Of a stretch of 17,809 nucleotides of DNA, positions 1 through 5,706 are shown piece after piece (the stretch's first letter is position 1; each line of letters begins with the position of its first letter). Where the stretch lies: the NCBI GenBank assembly GCA_030754475.1, contig JASMAE010000336.1, positions 1-17,809 of the forward strand, read 5' to 3'. Origin of the DNA: Rhodospirillales bacterium. Lineage in GTDB: Bacteria > Pseudomonadota > Alphaproteobacteria > Rhodospirillales > JASLLV01. The position numbers and the translations under genes are program-made. A model generated the notes under the pieces. It worked only from the letters and a program-made list of their open reading frames with translations. It did no database searches and had not been told where the DNA came from.

Positions 1-203
1 GCCCAGGTGTCGAGGTTCAAGCACGGCCGCCCGCTGGCCGCGGCGTGGAACGCGGGGTCTATGTAGTCCGGGCCGGCCTTGGCGGCGGCGACGCGCGCGC
101 CAGTGCGCACGAAGTGGCGGATCAGGCCCAAGGTAACCACGGTCTTGCCGCTTGCGGACGCGGGCGCGGCGACGATGAGCCCGGGCGGGCGGGCGGGCGT
201 CAC
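1..203 (-). CDS. cobB: Cobyrinate a,c-diamide synthase CobB/CbiA, N-terminal part (runs off the left edge)
   Basis: Reading the minus strand from a GTG at 203-201 gives 67 codons with no stop before the window edge. The peptide starts VTPARPPGLIVAAPASASGK and continues with TVVTLGLIRHF and then AGPDYIDPAFH. The first segment is the P-loop of the CobB/CobQ amidotransferase family (APxSxSGKT), at about residues 13-20. The second is the conserved 'K-x-GPDYIDP-x-FH' segment that follows it in CobB/CbiA. In this family the ATP-dependent N-terminal domain activates the a- and c-carboxylates of (hydrogeno)cobyrinate for amidation, using ammonia from a C-terminal glutaminase domain, which lies outside this window. 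A G-rich Shine-Dalgarno (GGGGGG then ATCGGAC) precedes the GTG. It lies 25 nt downstream of the sco gene on the same strand, so the two are probably co-transcribed. The identity is clear although only the N-terminus is present. Confidence 0.9.
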   Translation of the reverse strand, partial: MTPARPPGLIVAAPASASGKTVVTLGLIRHFVRTGARVAAAKAGPDYIDPAFHAAASGRPCLNLDTW

Positions 204-228
204 GTCCGATCCCCCCAACCCGTCCGGC

Positions 229-849
229 TCACAAATACTTGCGGATCGTCGCGGCCATGTCTTCGGCGTGCGTCGAGCCCGAGAAATGGACGACGAATCG
301 CCCGTCCTCGTCCATGAGATAGACGATGGTGCTGTGGTCCATCAAATAGTCGTCGGCGTCCGCGCCGTCTTCGCGGACCTCGGCGAAGAACACCCGGTAG
401 GCGCGGGCGACGTCGGCGATCTGCTCGCGGCTTCCGCTCAGGCCGATGATCGCCGGGTGGAAGTAGGCGACGTAATCGCGCATGTGTTCGGCGGTGTCGC
501 GCGCGGGATCGATGGTGACGAACAGGGGTGCGAGGCGGTCCGCATCCTCGCCTAACAGATCGAGGGCATCGGCGATCGTGGTCAACGTCGTCGGACACAC
601 ATCGGGACAATAGGTGTAGCCGAAGAAGACGAGCAAGTGCCGGTCGCGGAAGTCGACGTCGGTCACGGTCCGGCCGTCGTGATCGACGAGCGTGAACGGC
701 CCGCCTATCACGCCGGCCGGCGTCGCGGGCTCGGATGTCGGTGACACCCCTTCGGACGGCCCGATGAAGCCGCGCACGAAAACCCCGACGGCGATGGCGA
801 GCGCCGCGGCGGCGATGGTGAGGGCGATCCGGCTCGGCGGGATTTTCAT
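229..849 (-). CDS. Sco1/SenC/PrrC family copper chaperone (thiol-disulfide protein)
   Basis: This 206-aa protein has an N-terminal uncleaved anchor or signal segment (about residues 8-28, a run of A/I/V/L) followed by a periplasmic thioredoxin-like domain. The Sco copper site is visible: C81 and C85 in TYCPDVCP and a distal His at H172 in MDHSTIVYLMD. The conserved 'VTIDPARDT' loop (111-119) is also present. Proteins of this family deliver copper to the CuA site of cytochrome c oxidase, or act as periplasmic thiol-disulfide redox proteins. The length is normal for Sco1/SenC. It lies immediately upstream of cobB on the same strand. No cobalamin function is known for it, so the pairing is probably just shared transcription. 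The start ATG at 849 is the first one preceding a convincing membrane anchor. The Shine-Dalgarno is weak. Confidence 0.92.
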   Translation of the reverse strand: MKIPPSRIALTIAAAALAIAVGVFVRGFIGPSEGVSPTSEPATPAGVIGGPFTLVDHDGRTVTDVDFRDRHLLVFFGYTYCPDVCPTTLTTIADALDLLGEDADRLAPLFVTIDPARDTAEHMRDYVAYFHPAIIGLSGSREQIADVARAYRVFFAEVREDGADADDYLMDHSTIVYLMDEDGRFVVHFSGSTHAEDMAATIRKYL

Positions 850-1017
850 GGCTGCCTACGGCGTTTCCGTCCCGTCTGTTGGCCATATAGCACGCTGGCG
901 CGGCCATCAAGGACTCCCCGCGCCCCCGTGGTCGCCGCGGAGGTGGATCACGTGGCCGGTGAGCGCGGCGAGCACGCGCGTTGGTGTCGGCGCCCGCGCA
1001 TGGATATGATGCGGGCC

Positions 1018-2106
1018 ATGAGCCGCGGACGCCGGAAAGGCCCTTTGCGCCGGGGTTGGACGACGGGTGCTTGCGCCACCGCCGCCATACGCGCGGCGTA
1101 CGAGGCGCTGCACACCGGGCGCTTTCCTGACCCCGTGACCATAAGCCTCCCCAAAGGCGAGCAGCCGAGCTTTCCCCTTTCGCGCGTCGCGTTTCGCAAC
1201 GGTGAGGCGTTGGCTGGCGTCCTCAAGGACGCGGGCGACGATCCGGACGTGACCCACGGCGCCGAAGTCATCGCCACGATCGCACGCGCCGCGAAGGGAA
1301 CCGGGATTATCTTTCGCGCCGGCCCCGGCGTCGGCACCGTCACCCGCCCCGGCTTGCCGGTGGCGGTGGGCGAGCCCGCCATCAACCCCGCGCCCAGGGC
1401 CATGATCGCCGATGCGGTCCGCGAACGCGCGCACGCACTGGGCGGCACCGCGGACGTGTGCGTCACGCTTTCCATTCCCGGCGGCGAGGTGCTGGCCGCG
1501 AAGACGTCCAACCCCCGGCTCGGGATCGTCGGCGGCGTCTCGATACTGGGAACCACGGGTATCGTCATCCCGTACTCGTGCTCGTCGTGGATCCACAGCA
1601 TCCGAAGCGCCGTCGATGTGGCGCGGGCCTCGGGCATCCACCACGTCGCCGCGGCCACGGGACGGACATCCGAAGCGGCGGTGCGCGCGCTGCACGGCCT
1701 CGCCGAGGAAGCGACCATCGACATGGGCGATTTCGCCGGCGGATTGCTCAAGTACCTGCGCCGCAATCCGCTGCCGCGCCTGACCATCGCGGGTGGTTTC
1801 GCCAAGATCTGCAAGCTTTCGCAAGGCGCGCTCGATCTGCATTCGTCGGCGTCCGGCGTCGACATGGCCGGGCTCGCCGACGCCTTGGCGTCGCTCGGCG
1901 CCGCGCGCGCGGTCGTCGACGAAGCGCGGCGGGCGAACACCGCGGCCCAGGTCTTCGACGCGGCACGGGCGGCGAAGCTGCCGCTGGCCGAGCTGATCGC
2001 TGCGCGCGCACGCGAGGTCGCACTCGCGACGCTCGCGGGCGGCACCGCCGTCGACGTCGTCGTCGTCGACCGCAAGAGCGCCGTGATCGGTCGCGCCGGG
2101 CCGTAG
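1018..2106 (+). CDS. cbiD: Cobalt-precorrin-5B C1-methyltransferase CbiD
   Basis: This 362-aa protein carries the CbiD signature near its N-terminus: LRRGWTTGACATAA (about residues 10-23), where the GWTTG-x-CA segment is diagnostic. In the middle are GIVGGVSILGTTGIVIPYS and, further on, TIAGGFAKICKLSQGALDLHS, which corresponds to the 'GhxGKxxKLAxGxxxTHS' segment of the family. CbiD transfers the SAM methyl group to C1 of cobalt-precorrin-5B after CbiG has opened the ring-A lactone, so it marks the cobalt-early route. The start is uncertain. In-frame ATGs occur at 1000, 1006, 1009 and 1018, and none has a good Shine-Dalgarno. I chose 1018 because it puts the conserved motif about 10 residues from the N-terminus. 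The frame stays open to 928, but that extension does not look like CbiD. It is divergent from sco and followed by cobK after 107 nt. Confidence 0.95.
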   Translation: MSRGRRKGPLRRGWTTGACATAAIRAAYEALHTGRFPDPVTISLPKGEQPSFPLSRVAFRNGEALAGVLKDAGDDPDVTHGAEVIATIARAAKGTGIIFRAGPGVGTVTRPGLPVAVGEPAINPAPRAMIADAVRERAHALGGTADVCVTLSIPGGEVLAAKTSNPRLGIVGGVSILGTTGIVIPYSCSSWIHSIRSAVDVARASGIHHVAAATGRTSEAAVRALHGLAEEATIDMGDFAGGLLKYLRRNPLPRLTIAGGFAKICKLSQGALDLHSSASGVDMAGLADALASLGAARAVVDEARRANTAAQVFDAARAAKLPLAELIAARAREVALATLAGGTAVDVVVVDRKSAVIGRAGP

Positions 2107-2137
2107 ATCGGTATCCACTCACGTGGAATCGCACCAG

Positions 2138-2180
2138 CCCGGCCCGCCGCCCACGGAATGGTGCGCTTGCGGCGGCCGGG
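2138..2180 (+). other. GC-rich hairpin in the cbiD-cobK intergenic gap
   Basis: The 12 bases at 2169-2180 are the reverse complement of 2138-2150 apart from one bulged C. This gives a stem of about 12 bp with an 18-nt loop. It sits between the cbiD stop (2106) and the cobK start (2214) and has no U-tract, so it is not a canonical terminator. It could affect mRNA processing or relative expression of the two genes. High GC makes chance pairing plausible. Confidence 0.35.
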
Positions 2181-2213
2181 CGGAGGTGCGGGCTGGTTCC
2201 GCTTAATCGGGGA

Positions 2214-2975
2214 ATGCTCTCGTTGGAAACGCGCCGCGTCCTGGTCCTCGGCGGCACCCACGAAGGGGCCGAACTCGCGCGCCGCCTCGCCGGCACCGAA
2301 TTCGCAGATATCGAAGCGATCACCTCGCTCGCCGGCCGCCTCGAGCTGGCGACGCTGCTTCCCGGTCGGGTGCGGACGGGGGGCTTCGGCGGGGCCGCGG
2401 GGCTCAAGCGCTACTTGGCCAACCAGCAAATCGCGTTCGTGATCGACGCCACCCACCCCTTCGCCACCACGATCTCGGCCCACGCGGCCGAGGCTTGCGC
2501 GGGCGAGGGCGTGGCGCTGTTGCGCATCGACCGGCCGGCGTGGAACATTCCGCCGGGTACCCGGTGGATCGCGGTCGATTCCATGGACGACGCGGCCGGC
2601 GCCCTCGAAGGGCTGGGACGGCGCCCCTTCCTCACCGTGGGCCGGCGCGGACTCGAGGCTTTCGCCCGCCTCGAAGGCGTCCGGTTCCTGGTCCGCCTTC
2701 TGGCGGCGCCGGCAGAACCGCTTCCGCTGATCGATTACGAAGTGGTTGTCGCGCGGCCCCCCCATTCCCTTGGATCGGAGCGCCGCCTCATGGAAGCGCA
2801 TCGGATCGACGTGCTGGTGACCAAGGAAAGCGGCGGAGAGGCGACGGCGTCGAAGATCGAAGCGGCGCGCGCCCGCGACATCCCCGTCGTGGCGGTGCGC
2901 CGGCCGCCGATGCGAAACCGCGAGGCCGTCGCAGGCGTGGACGCGGCCCTCGCCTGGTTGCGCGAGCGGCTCTAA
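2214..2975 (+). CDS. cobK: Precorrin-6A / cobalt-precorrin-6A reductase CobK/CbiJ
   Basis: This 253-aa protein begins MLSLETRRVLVLGGTHEG. The GGTHEG loop (13-18) is the NAD(P)H-binding turn of CobK. Further family marks are VIDATHPFA (76-84) and LVTKESGG (201-208, 'TKxSGG'). The enzyme reduces the macrocycle between the CbiD and CobL steps. The length is typical. The ATG at 2214 follows a weak GGGGA. The protein ends AWLRERL-stop. The last 22 bases before the stop, 2950-2971, are repeated exactly at 4929-4950, next to the end of cobM. At the distal copy the same frame reads ...RERL-TAG. The present TAA stop therefore appears to be supplied by inserted DNA, and the protein product is unchanged. 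Confidence 0.93.
   Translation: MLSLETRRVLVLGGTHEGAELARRLAGTEFADIEAITSLAGRLELATLLPGRVRTGGFGGAAGLKRYLANQQIAFVIDATHPFATTISAHAAEACAGEGVALLRIDRPAWNIPPGTRWIAVDSMDDAAGALEGLGRRPFLTVGRRGLEAFARLEGVRFLVRLLAAPAEPLPLIDYEVVVARPPHSLGSERRLMEAHRIDVLVTKESGGEATASKIEAARARDIPVVAVRRPPMRNREAVAGVDAALAWLRERL
2950..2971 (+). repeat. Left copy of the 22-bp direct repeat flanking the insert (attL-like)
   Basis: These bases are identical to 4929-4950. They encode the C-terminal WLRERL of cobK. The sequence diverges immediately outside the 22 bp on both sides. Confidence 0.9.
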
Positions 2976-2993
2976 GGTTTGAACTCGCAAACC
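2976..2993 (+). other. Small perfect hairpin just inside the left end of the insert
   Basis: GGTTTG (2976-2981) and CAAACC (2988-2993) form a perfect 6-bp stem with a 6-nt loop, starting directly after the cobK TAA. A second palindrome, TGGTCACGACCA, follows at 3001-3012. Neither is followed by a T-run. They may be an operator, a weak terminator or a recombination site. This is only seen as symmetry. Confidence 0.35.
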
Positions 2994-3026
2994 GAGAGTC
3001 TGGTCACGACCATGTCACAAACTTCC

Positions 3027-3032
3027 GGAGGG
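3027..3032 (+). promoter_or_regulatory. Shine-Dalgarno that fixes the TTG start at 3040
   Basis: GGAGGG lies 7 nt upstream of TTG 3040-3042. It is the best ribosome-binding site in the insert. The ATG at 3012 opens only a 15-codon frame, so the TTG is taken as the start. Confidence 0.65.
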
Positions 3033-3039
3033 CGAGCCT

Positions 3040-3780
3040 TTGCCGAGCTTTGCACATAAGAAGCTGATTGACCGTATAGCCCGCGCCGATGAGACGCCAG
3101 ACGATGCCACTGCGTACGCCACTTGGATTGAAGCTGGCGGGCATTTGTCCTTGTTACGGGAAAACGCCGTTCAGGACGAGGTGATCGTCTATGCGTCGGG
3201 GGAGTACACCTTCGTTCACGCCGCTGTCGTTCCCAATGATAAGCTCTCCCCCATCGACCAAAACGACCTGCTTGACTGGAGCTGTAGCCCCTACACCACC
3301 ATTGCAAGCTACGTGTCGGGAGGCGGTCGCCAAGGCATCTGGATCGAGCGAAGCATGCGCACCTCGGGTTCCGAGACGCTCGATGACGCCCAGCAGCTTG
3401 TATTCGGGAGAACCTTTGAAGGGTGGGCAGGTGATGACAGGACGTACCTCGAAATCCTTCAAGAGTATGCGCACCTGACAGGCATCCATTGGCGTTCCGA
3501 GCAGCGCGCCTACTGTCGGTTCGATGAGCACGGGGACATCGACCACGTCGTCTCGATCACTACGAAGGAGGACGAGCGCGGCGTTACTCTTGTGTCGTTC
3601 AAGCGTGGACCCCTGGAGCAATATCTGGCGGCGTCAGACTCCTCACTCATGCGCATGTTCGACTTCACCTTGTTGCGACGCGGGAGTTTCTCCGGCTGGC
3701 CTGACGGACCCGAGGACCTCTTCACCGAGAGCGACGACTTCTTTTACCGTCAGAAGATCGCCGCTGGCCACGCGGCCTAA
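3040..3780 (+). CDS. N-terminal portion of the interrupted gene (hypothetical protein, 246 aa)
   Basis: If the TAA at 3778 is obeyed, this portion makes a 246-aa protein from TTG 3040. I do not recognise a domain. Visible features are a Trp/Tyr/His-rich middle (WSCSPYTTIASYVSGG at about 88-103; EYAHLTGIHW at about 144-153, then a Cys in RAYCRFDEHGD) and a C-terminal segment rich in aromatic residues (DDFFYRQKIAAGHAA). There are no hydrophobic helices. It could still be translated as a truncated protein. The absence of other frame breaks suggests the interruption is recent or that the base call should be checked. Confidence 0.6.
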   Translation: MPSFAHKKLIDRIARADETPDDATAYATWIEAGGHLSLLRENAVQDEVIVYASGEYTFVHAAVVPNDKLSPIDQNDLLDWSCSPYTTIASYVSGGGRQGIWIERSMRTSGSETLDDAQQLVFGRTFEGWAGDDRTYLEILQEYAHLTGIHWRSEQRAYCRFDEHGDIDHVVSITTKEDERGVTLVSFKRGPLEQYLAASDSSLMRMFDFTLLRRGSFSGWPDGPEDLFTESDDFFYRQKIAAGHAA

Positions 3781-3837
3781 ACCCGCGGCATTCAAATCAT
3801 TTTACCCGTACGTTCCCAACGGGAAATTTTCTCGTCA

Positions 3838-4746
3838 ATGATGGACGAATGGTCTGGGCCACGGGCAAAGCAGTACGTCGAATTCATCGCGCGTGACTGG
3901 CGCAACAACCGCGTCACGAAGATATCAACGGATCCTGTGGCTACAACCAACTATTTCGAGGCGAAAGAGAACTCGCTACCACATGAACTCTCACCTGCGT
4001 TCTTTCGACCCGAAGTGCTTTTGAAATATAAGGGAGATTGCGACAAATACACCATCGGCCCGCGGGACATCCATTGCCGTGCTGCGTGGTCACTCCGTGG
4101 GTATGACGTTAACGAGGCAGGCCAAATTCAAGCTTACATCTGCGACCTCCGCGACCTGCCGCATTCGGAACAACTACATTGGGCAAGCCATAACGAAGCG
4201 CCCAAGGCGGGAATTTCCGAACGCGCTTTGGTCAACGACTTTAAGGGTGGATTCTCGCTCCATACCGATCCACTACAAGATGTCCTGTCTATCGCCCGAC
4301 GTTGGGCTGATGAAAATGTCCCCTGGTGGAAATTGCGTGAAAGGACTCTTTTGGAACGCGTGAGCACGCCCCGCACGGCCAGCCGTGACGAATGGGCCGA
4401 GGCCTTCATGGACCTCTCCAAGTTGATCATCGAAGGCTTCGATGTCAAAGCCATTCGTGCAAAGCTTAAAGAGGCAAAGCTCATGTTCGAAAAAGACGAC
4501 AAAAGTCTGGTGCTCCTTGAAAAGCTCCAAGCCGGTCACTCCAAGTCCGGTGGTGCACAAATGTTGAAAGGCCTGCGAACGGTGCAGCTAGTCCGTACGA
4601 AGGTGAAAGGGCATACCGGCGGTAGCGGCGCTGCCAAGTTGGCCCAAGACGCCCTACATCAGCACGGGACCTTTGCTTCTCATTTTGAGCAGGTATGCGA
4701 CATCGCTGCCGACGAGCTTAATCGCATTGAGGGCCTCTTCTCCTGA
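3838..4746 (+). CDS. C-terminal portion of the interrupted gene (hypothetical protein, 302 aa)
   Basis: This in-frame continuation has ATG codons at 3838 and 3841 but no ribosome-binding site. The first half contains conserved-looking blocks such as RVTKISTDPVATTNYFEAK (25-43), LSPAFFRPEVLLKYKGD (51-67) and HSEQLHWASHNEAPKAGISE (109-128). I have the impression these recur in uncharacterised bacterial proteins, but I could not search. Residues 185-301 are helical: DEWAEAFMDLSKLIIEGFD, then KSLVLLEKLQAGH, then LRTVQLVRTKVKGH, then FASHFEQVCDIAADELNRIE. R253-x5-H259 fits the HEPN RX4-6H motif in both spacing and helix position. If real, this would suggest an RNase or toxin-like role. Catalytic competence cannot be judged. 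Confidence 0.55.
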   Translation: MMDEWSGPRAKQYVEFIARDWRNNRVTKISTDPVATTNYFEAKENSLPHELSPAFFRPEVLLKYKGDCDKYTIGPRDIHCRAAWSLRGYDVNEAGQIQAYICDLRDLPHSEQLHWASHNEAPKAGISERALVNDFKGGFSLHTDPLQDVLSIARRWADENVPWWKLRERTLLERVSTPRTASRDEWAEAFMDLSKLIIEGFDVKAIRAKLKEAKLMFEKDDKSLVLLEKLQAGHSKSGGAQMLKGLRTVQLVRTKVKGHTGGSGAAKLAQDALHQHGTFASHFEQVCDIAADELNRIEGLFS

Positions 4747-4928
4747 AGAAGCCTTCCCGCTTGCATGCTTGATGGTTCCCCCTCTCGCAATTTGTACTTT
4801 TCAGATCAGTTTCACGAAAGGCCACTCCAGCCAACAGTATTAGCGTTGGCAATGTGCGAGTTTTTTTATCTTTACCCGCCGGTCCCGTCTCGGAGTTGAT
4901 GCGAACGTTTACACGCGAACTGTCCTTG

Positions 4929-4950
4929 TCGCCTGGTTGCGCGAGCGGCT
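4929..4950 (+). repeat. Right copy of the 22-bp direct repeat flanking the insert (attR-like)
   Basis: These bases are identical to 2950-2971. The copy abuts the cobM stop codon (4951-4953). Read in the cobK frame it gives the cobK C-terminal residues followed by TAG, so it looks like the displaced original end of cobK. Confidence 0.9.
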
Positions 4951-5706
4951 TTAGCCGCGACGGAAGGTGTGGCGGTGGGCCGGCGAGTAGAGCGCGCTTT
5001 CGGCGAAAGCTCCCTCGCCCAGCGCGCGCCCGACAATGATCATCGCCGTCCGGGTGATGCCGGCGGCCTTCACGCGCCCACGGATGTCGCCCAGCGTGCC
5101 GCGGATCAGGACCTCGTCCGGCCAGCTCGCGCGAAAGACCACGACCGCCGGGCAGTCGGCGCCCAGGACCGGCGTCAGCTCACGAACGACGCCAGCCAGG
5201 TTGGCGATCGAGAGATGGATCGCGAGCGTCGCGCGGGTTTCGGCGAGCCTCGCCAGCGCCTCGGTCTCGGGCATCGGCGAGCTGCGGGCGCTGGTGCGCG
5301 TCAGGATCACGGTCTGCGCCACTTCCGGAAGCGTAAGCTCGCGCTTCAGCGCGGCCGCCGCGGCCGCGAAGGACGGCACGCCGGGGGTCACATCGTAAGG
5401 GATGGCGAGCGCGTCGAGGCGGCGCATCTGTTCGCCGATGGTGCCGTAGAGAGACGGATCGCCCGAGTGCACGCGCGCGACGTCGAGGCCACGCTCGTGA
5501 GCCTCGCGCATCTCGGTGATGATCGCATCGAGGGTCAGGGGCGCGGTGTCGATGACCCGTGCATCTTCGCGCGCTTCTGCGATCACGTCGGTCGGCACCA
5601 GCGATCCGGCATAGAGCACCACCGGCGCGCCACGGATCAGGGCCTGCCCGCGAACCGTGATCAGATCGGCCGCGCCGGGGCCGGCGCCGATGAAGTGCAC
5701 GGTCAC
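4951..5706 (-). CDS. cobM: Precorrin-4 / cobalt-precorrin-4 C11-methyltransferase CobM/CbiF
   Basis: This 251-aa tetrapyrrole methylase has the N-terminal glycine-rich SAM loop FIGAGPGAADLITVRG (5-20), VVLYAGSLVP (29-38), HSGDPSLYG (80-88) and DVTPGVPSFAAAAAAL (105-120). The YAGSLV and SGDPSLYG blocks are typical of CobM/CbiF, and the length is normal. It adds the C11 methyl group after ring contraction. The start is GTG 5706-5704, overlapping the cobJ stop (GTGA, 4 nt), which indicates translational coupling. The open frame extends further upstream to 6162, but that part overlaps cobJ and is a shadow. It is the last gene of the cbiX operon. Its 3' end touches the right copy of the 22-bp repeat. 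Confidence 0.95.
   Translation of the reverse strand: MTVHFIGAGPGAADLITVRGQALIRGAPVVLYAGSLVPTDVIAEAREDARVIDTAPLTLDAIITEMREAHERGLDVARVHSGDPSLYGTIGEQMRRLDALAIPYDVTPGVPSFAAAAAALKRELTLPEVAQTVILTRTSARSSPMPETEALARLAETRATLAIHLSIANLAGVVRELTPVLGADCPAVVVFRASWPDEVLIRGTLGDIRGRVKAAGITRTAMIIVGRALGEGAFAESALYSPAHRHTFRRG

Larger units (their letters stand above)
3040..4746 (+). pseudogene. Interrupted 569-codon gene of unknown family (one in-frame TAA), HEPN-like C-terminus
   Basis: The frame starting at TTG 3040 (strong Shine-Dalgarno) meets TAA at 3778-3780, codon 247. It then continues open in the same frame to TGA at 4744-4746. The 19 codons between the stop and the next ATG (3781-3837) read TRGIQIILPVRSQREIFSS. 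This is protein-like and leads smoothly into the downstream part, so both parts look like one gene with a nonsense mutation. The downstream ATG has no Shine-Dalgarno, which argues against an independent second gene. The protein has no signal peptide or membrane segment and is probably cytoplasmic. From about codon 450 it is helical, ending in a four-helix pattern with R519 and H525 (R-x5-H), which fits the RX4-6H motif of HEPN domains. That assignment is an inference. Lower GC and the flanking repeats suggest horizontal acquisition. Confidence 0.72.
2972..4928. mobile_element. Inserted segment (1,957 bp) with lower GC, between cobK and cobM
   Basis: The segment lies exactly between two identical 22-bp repeats and separates cobK and cobM, which are otherwise convergent. 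Joining the sequence at the repeat rebuilds a junction in which cobK ends CTT TAG and the cobM stop (TAA on the minus strand, 4951-4953) overlaps it, as expected for a pre-insertion site. Base composition differs visibly from the flanks: for example 4021-4080 has 30 G/C of 60 against 41 of 60 at 6001-6060 in cbiG/cobJ. No transposase, integrase or terminal inverted repeat was found. The only gene-like content is the interrupted reading frame at 3040-4746. The layout resembles integration into a gene 3' end, but the mechanism is not shown. The 182 nt after the gene (4747-4928) hold a T7 run at 4861-4867 and no recognisable gene. Confidence 0.7.

Noticed and set aside
948..2990. A 680-codon open frame on the minus strand across cbiD and cobK
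   Set aside because: It is antisense to two clearly identified genes and has low-complexity Arg/Ala/Ser composition. Long antisense frames are expected at this GC content.
3778..3780. Selenocysteine or programmed readthrough at the internal stop
   Set aside because: The codon is TAA, not TGA, and no recoding context or downstream structure was seen. A nonsense mutation is simpler.
2972..4928. The insert as an IS element or MITE
   Set aside because: No terminal inverted repeats or transposase were found. The 22-bp flanking duplication is longer than usual IS target duplications.
4951..5703. Reading the cobM frame upstream to 6162 as a longer protein
   Set aside because: The extension overlaps cobJ and is Arg/Ala-rich shadow sequence. 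The tetrapyrrole methylase fold begins at GTG 5706.
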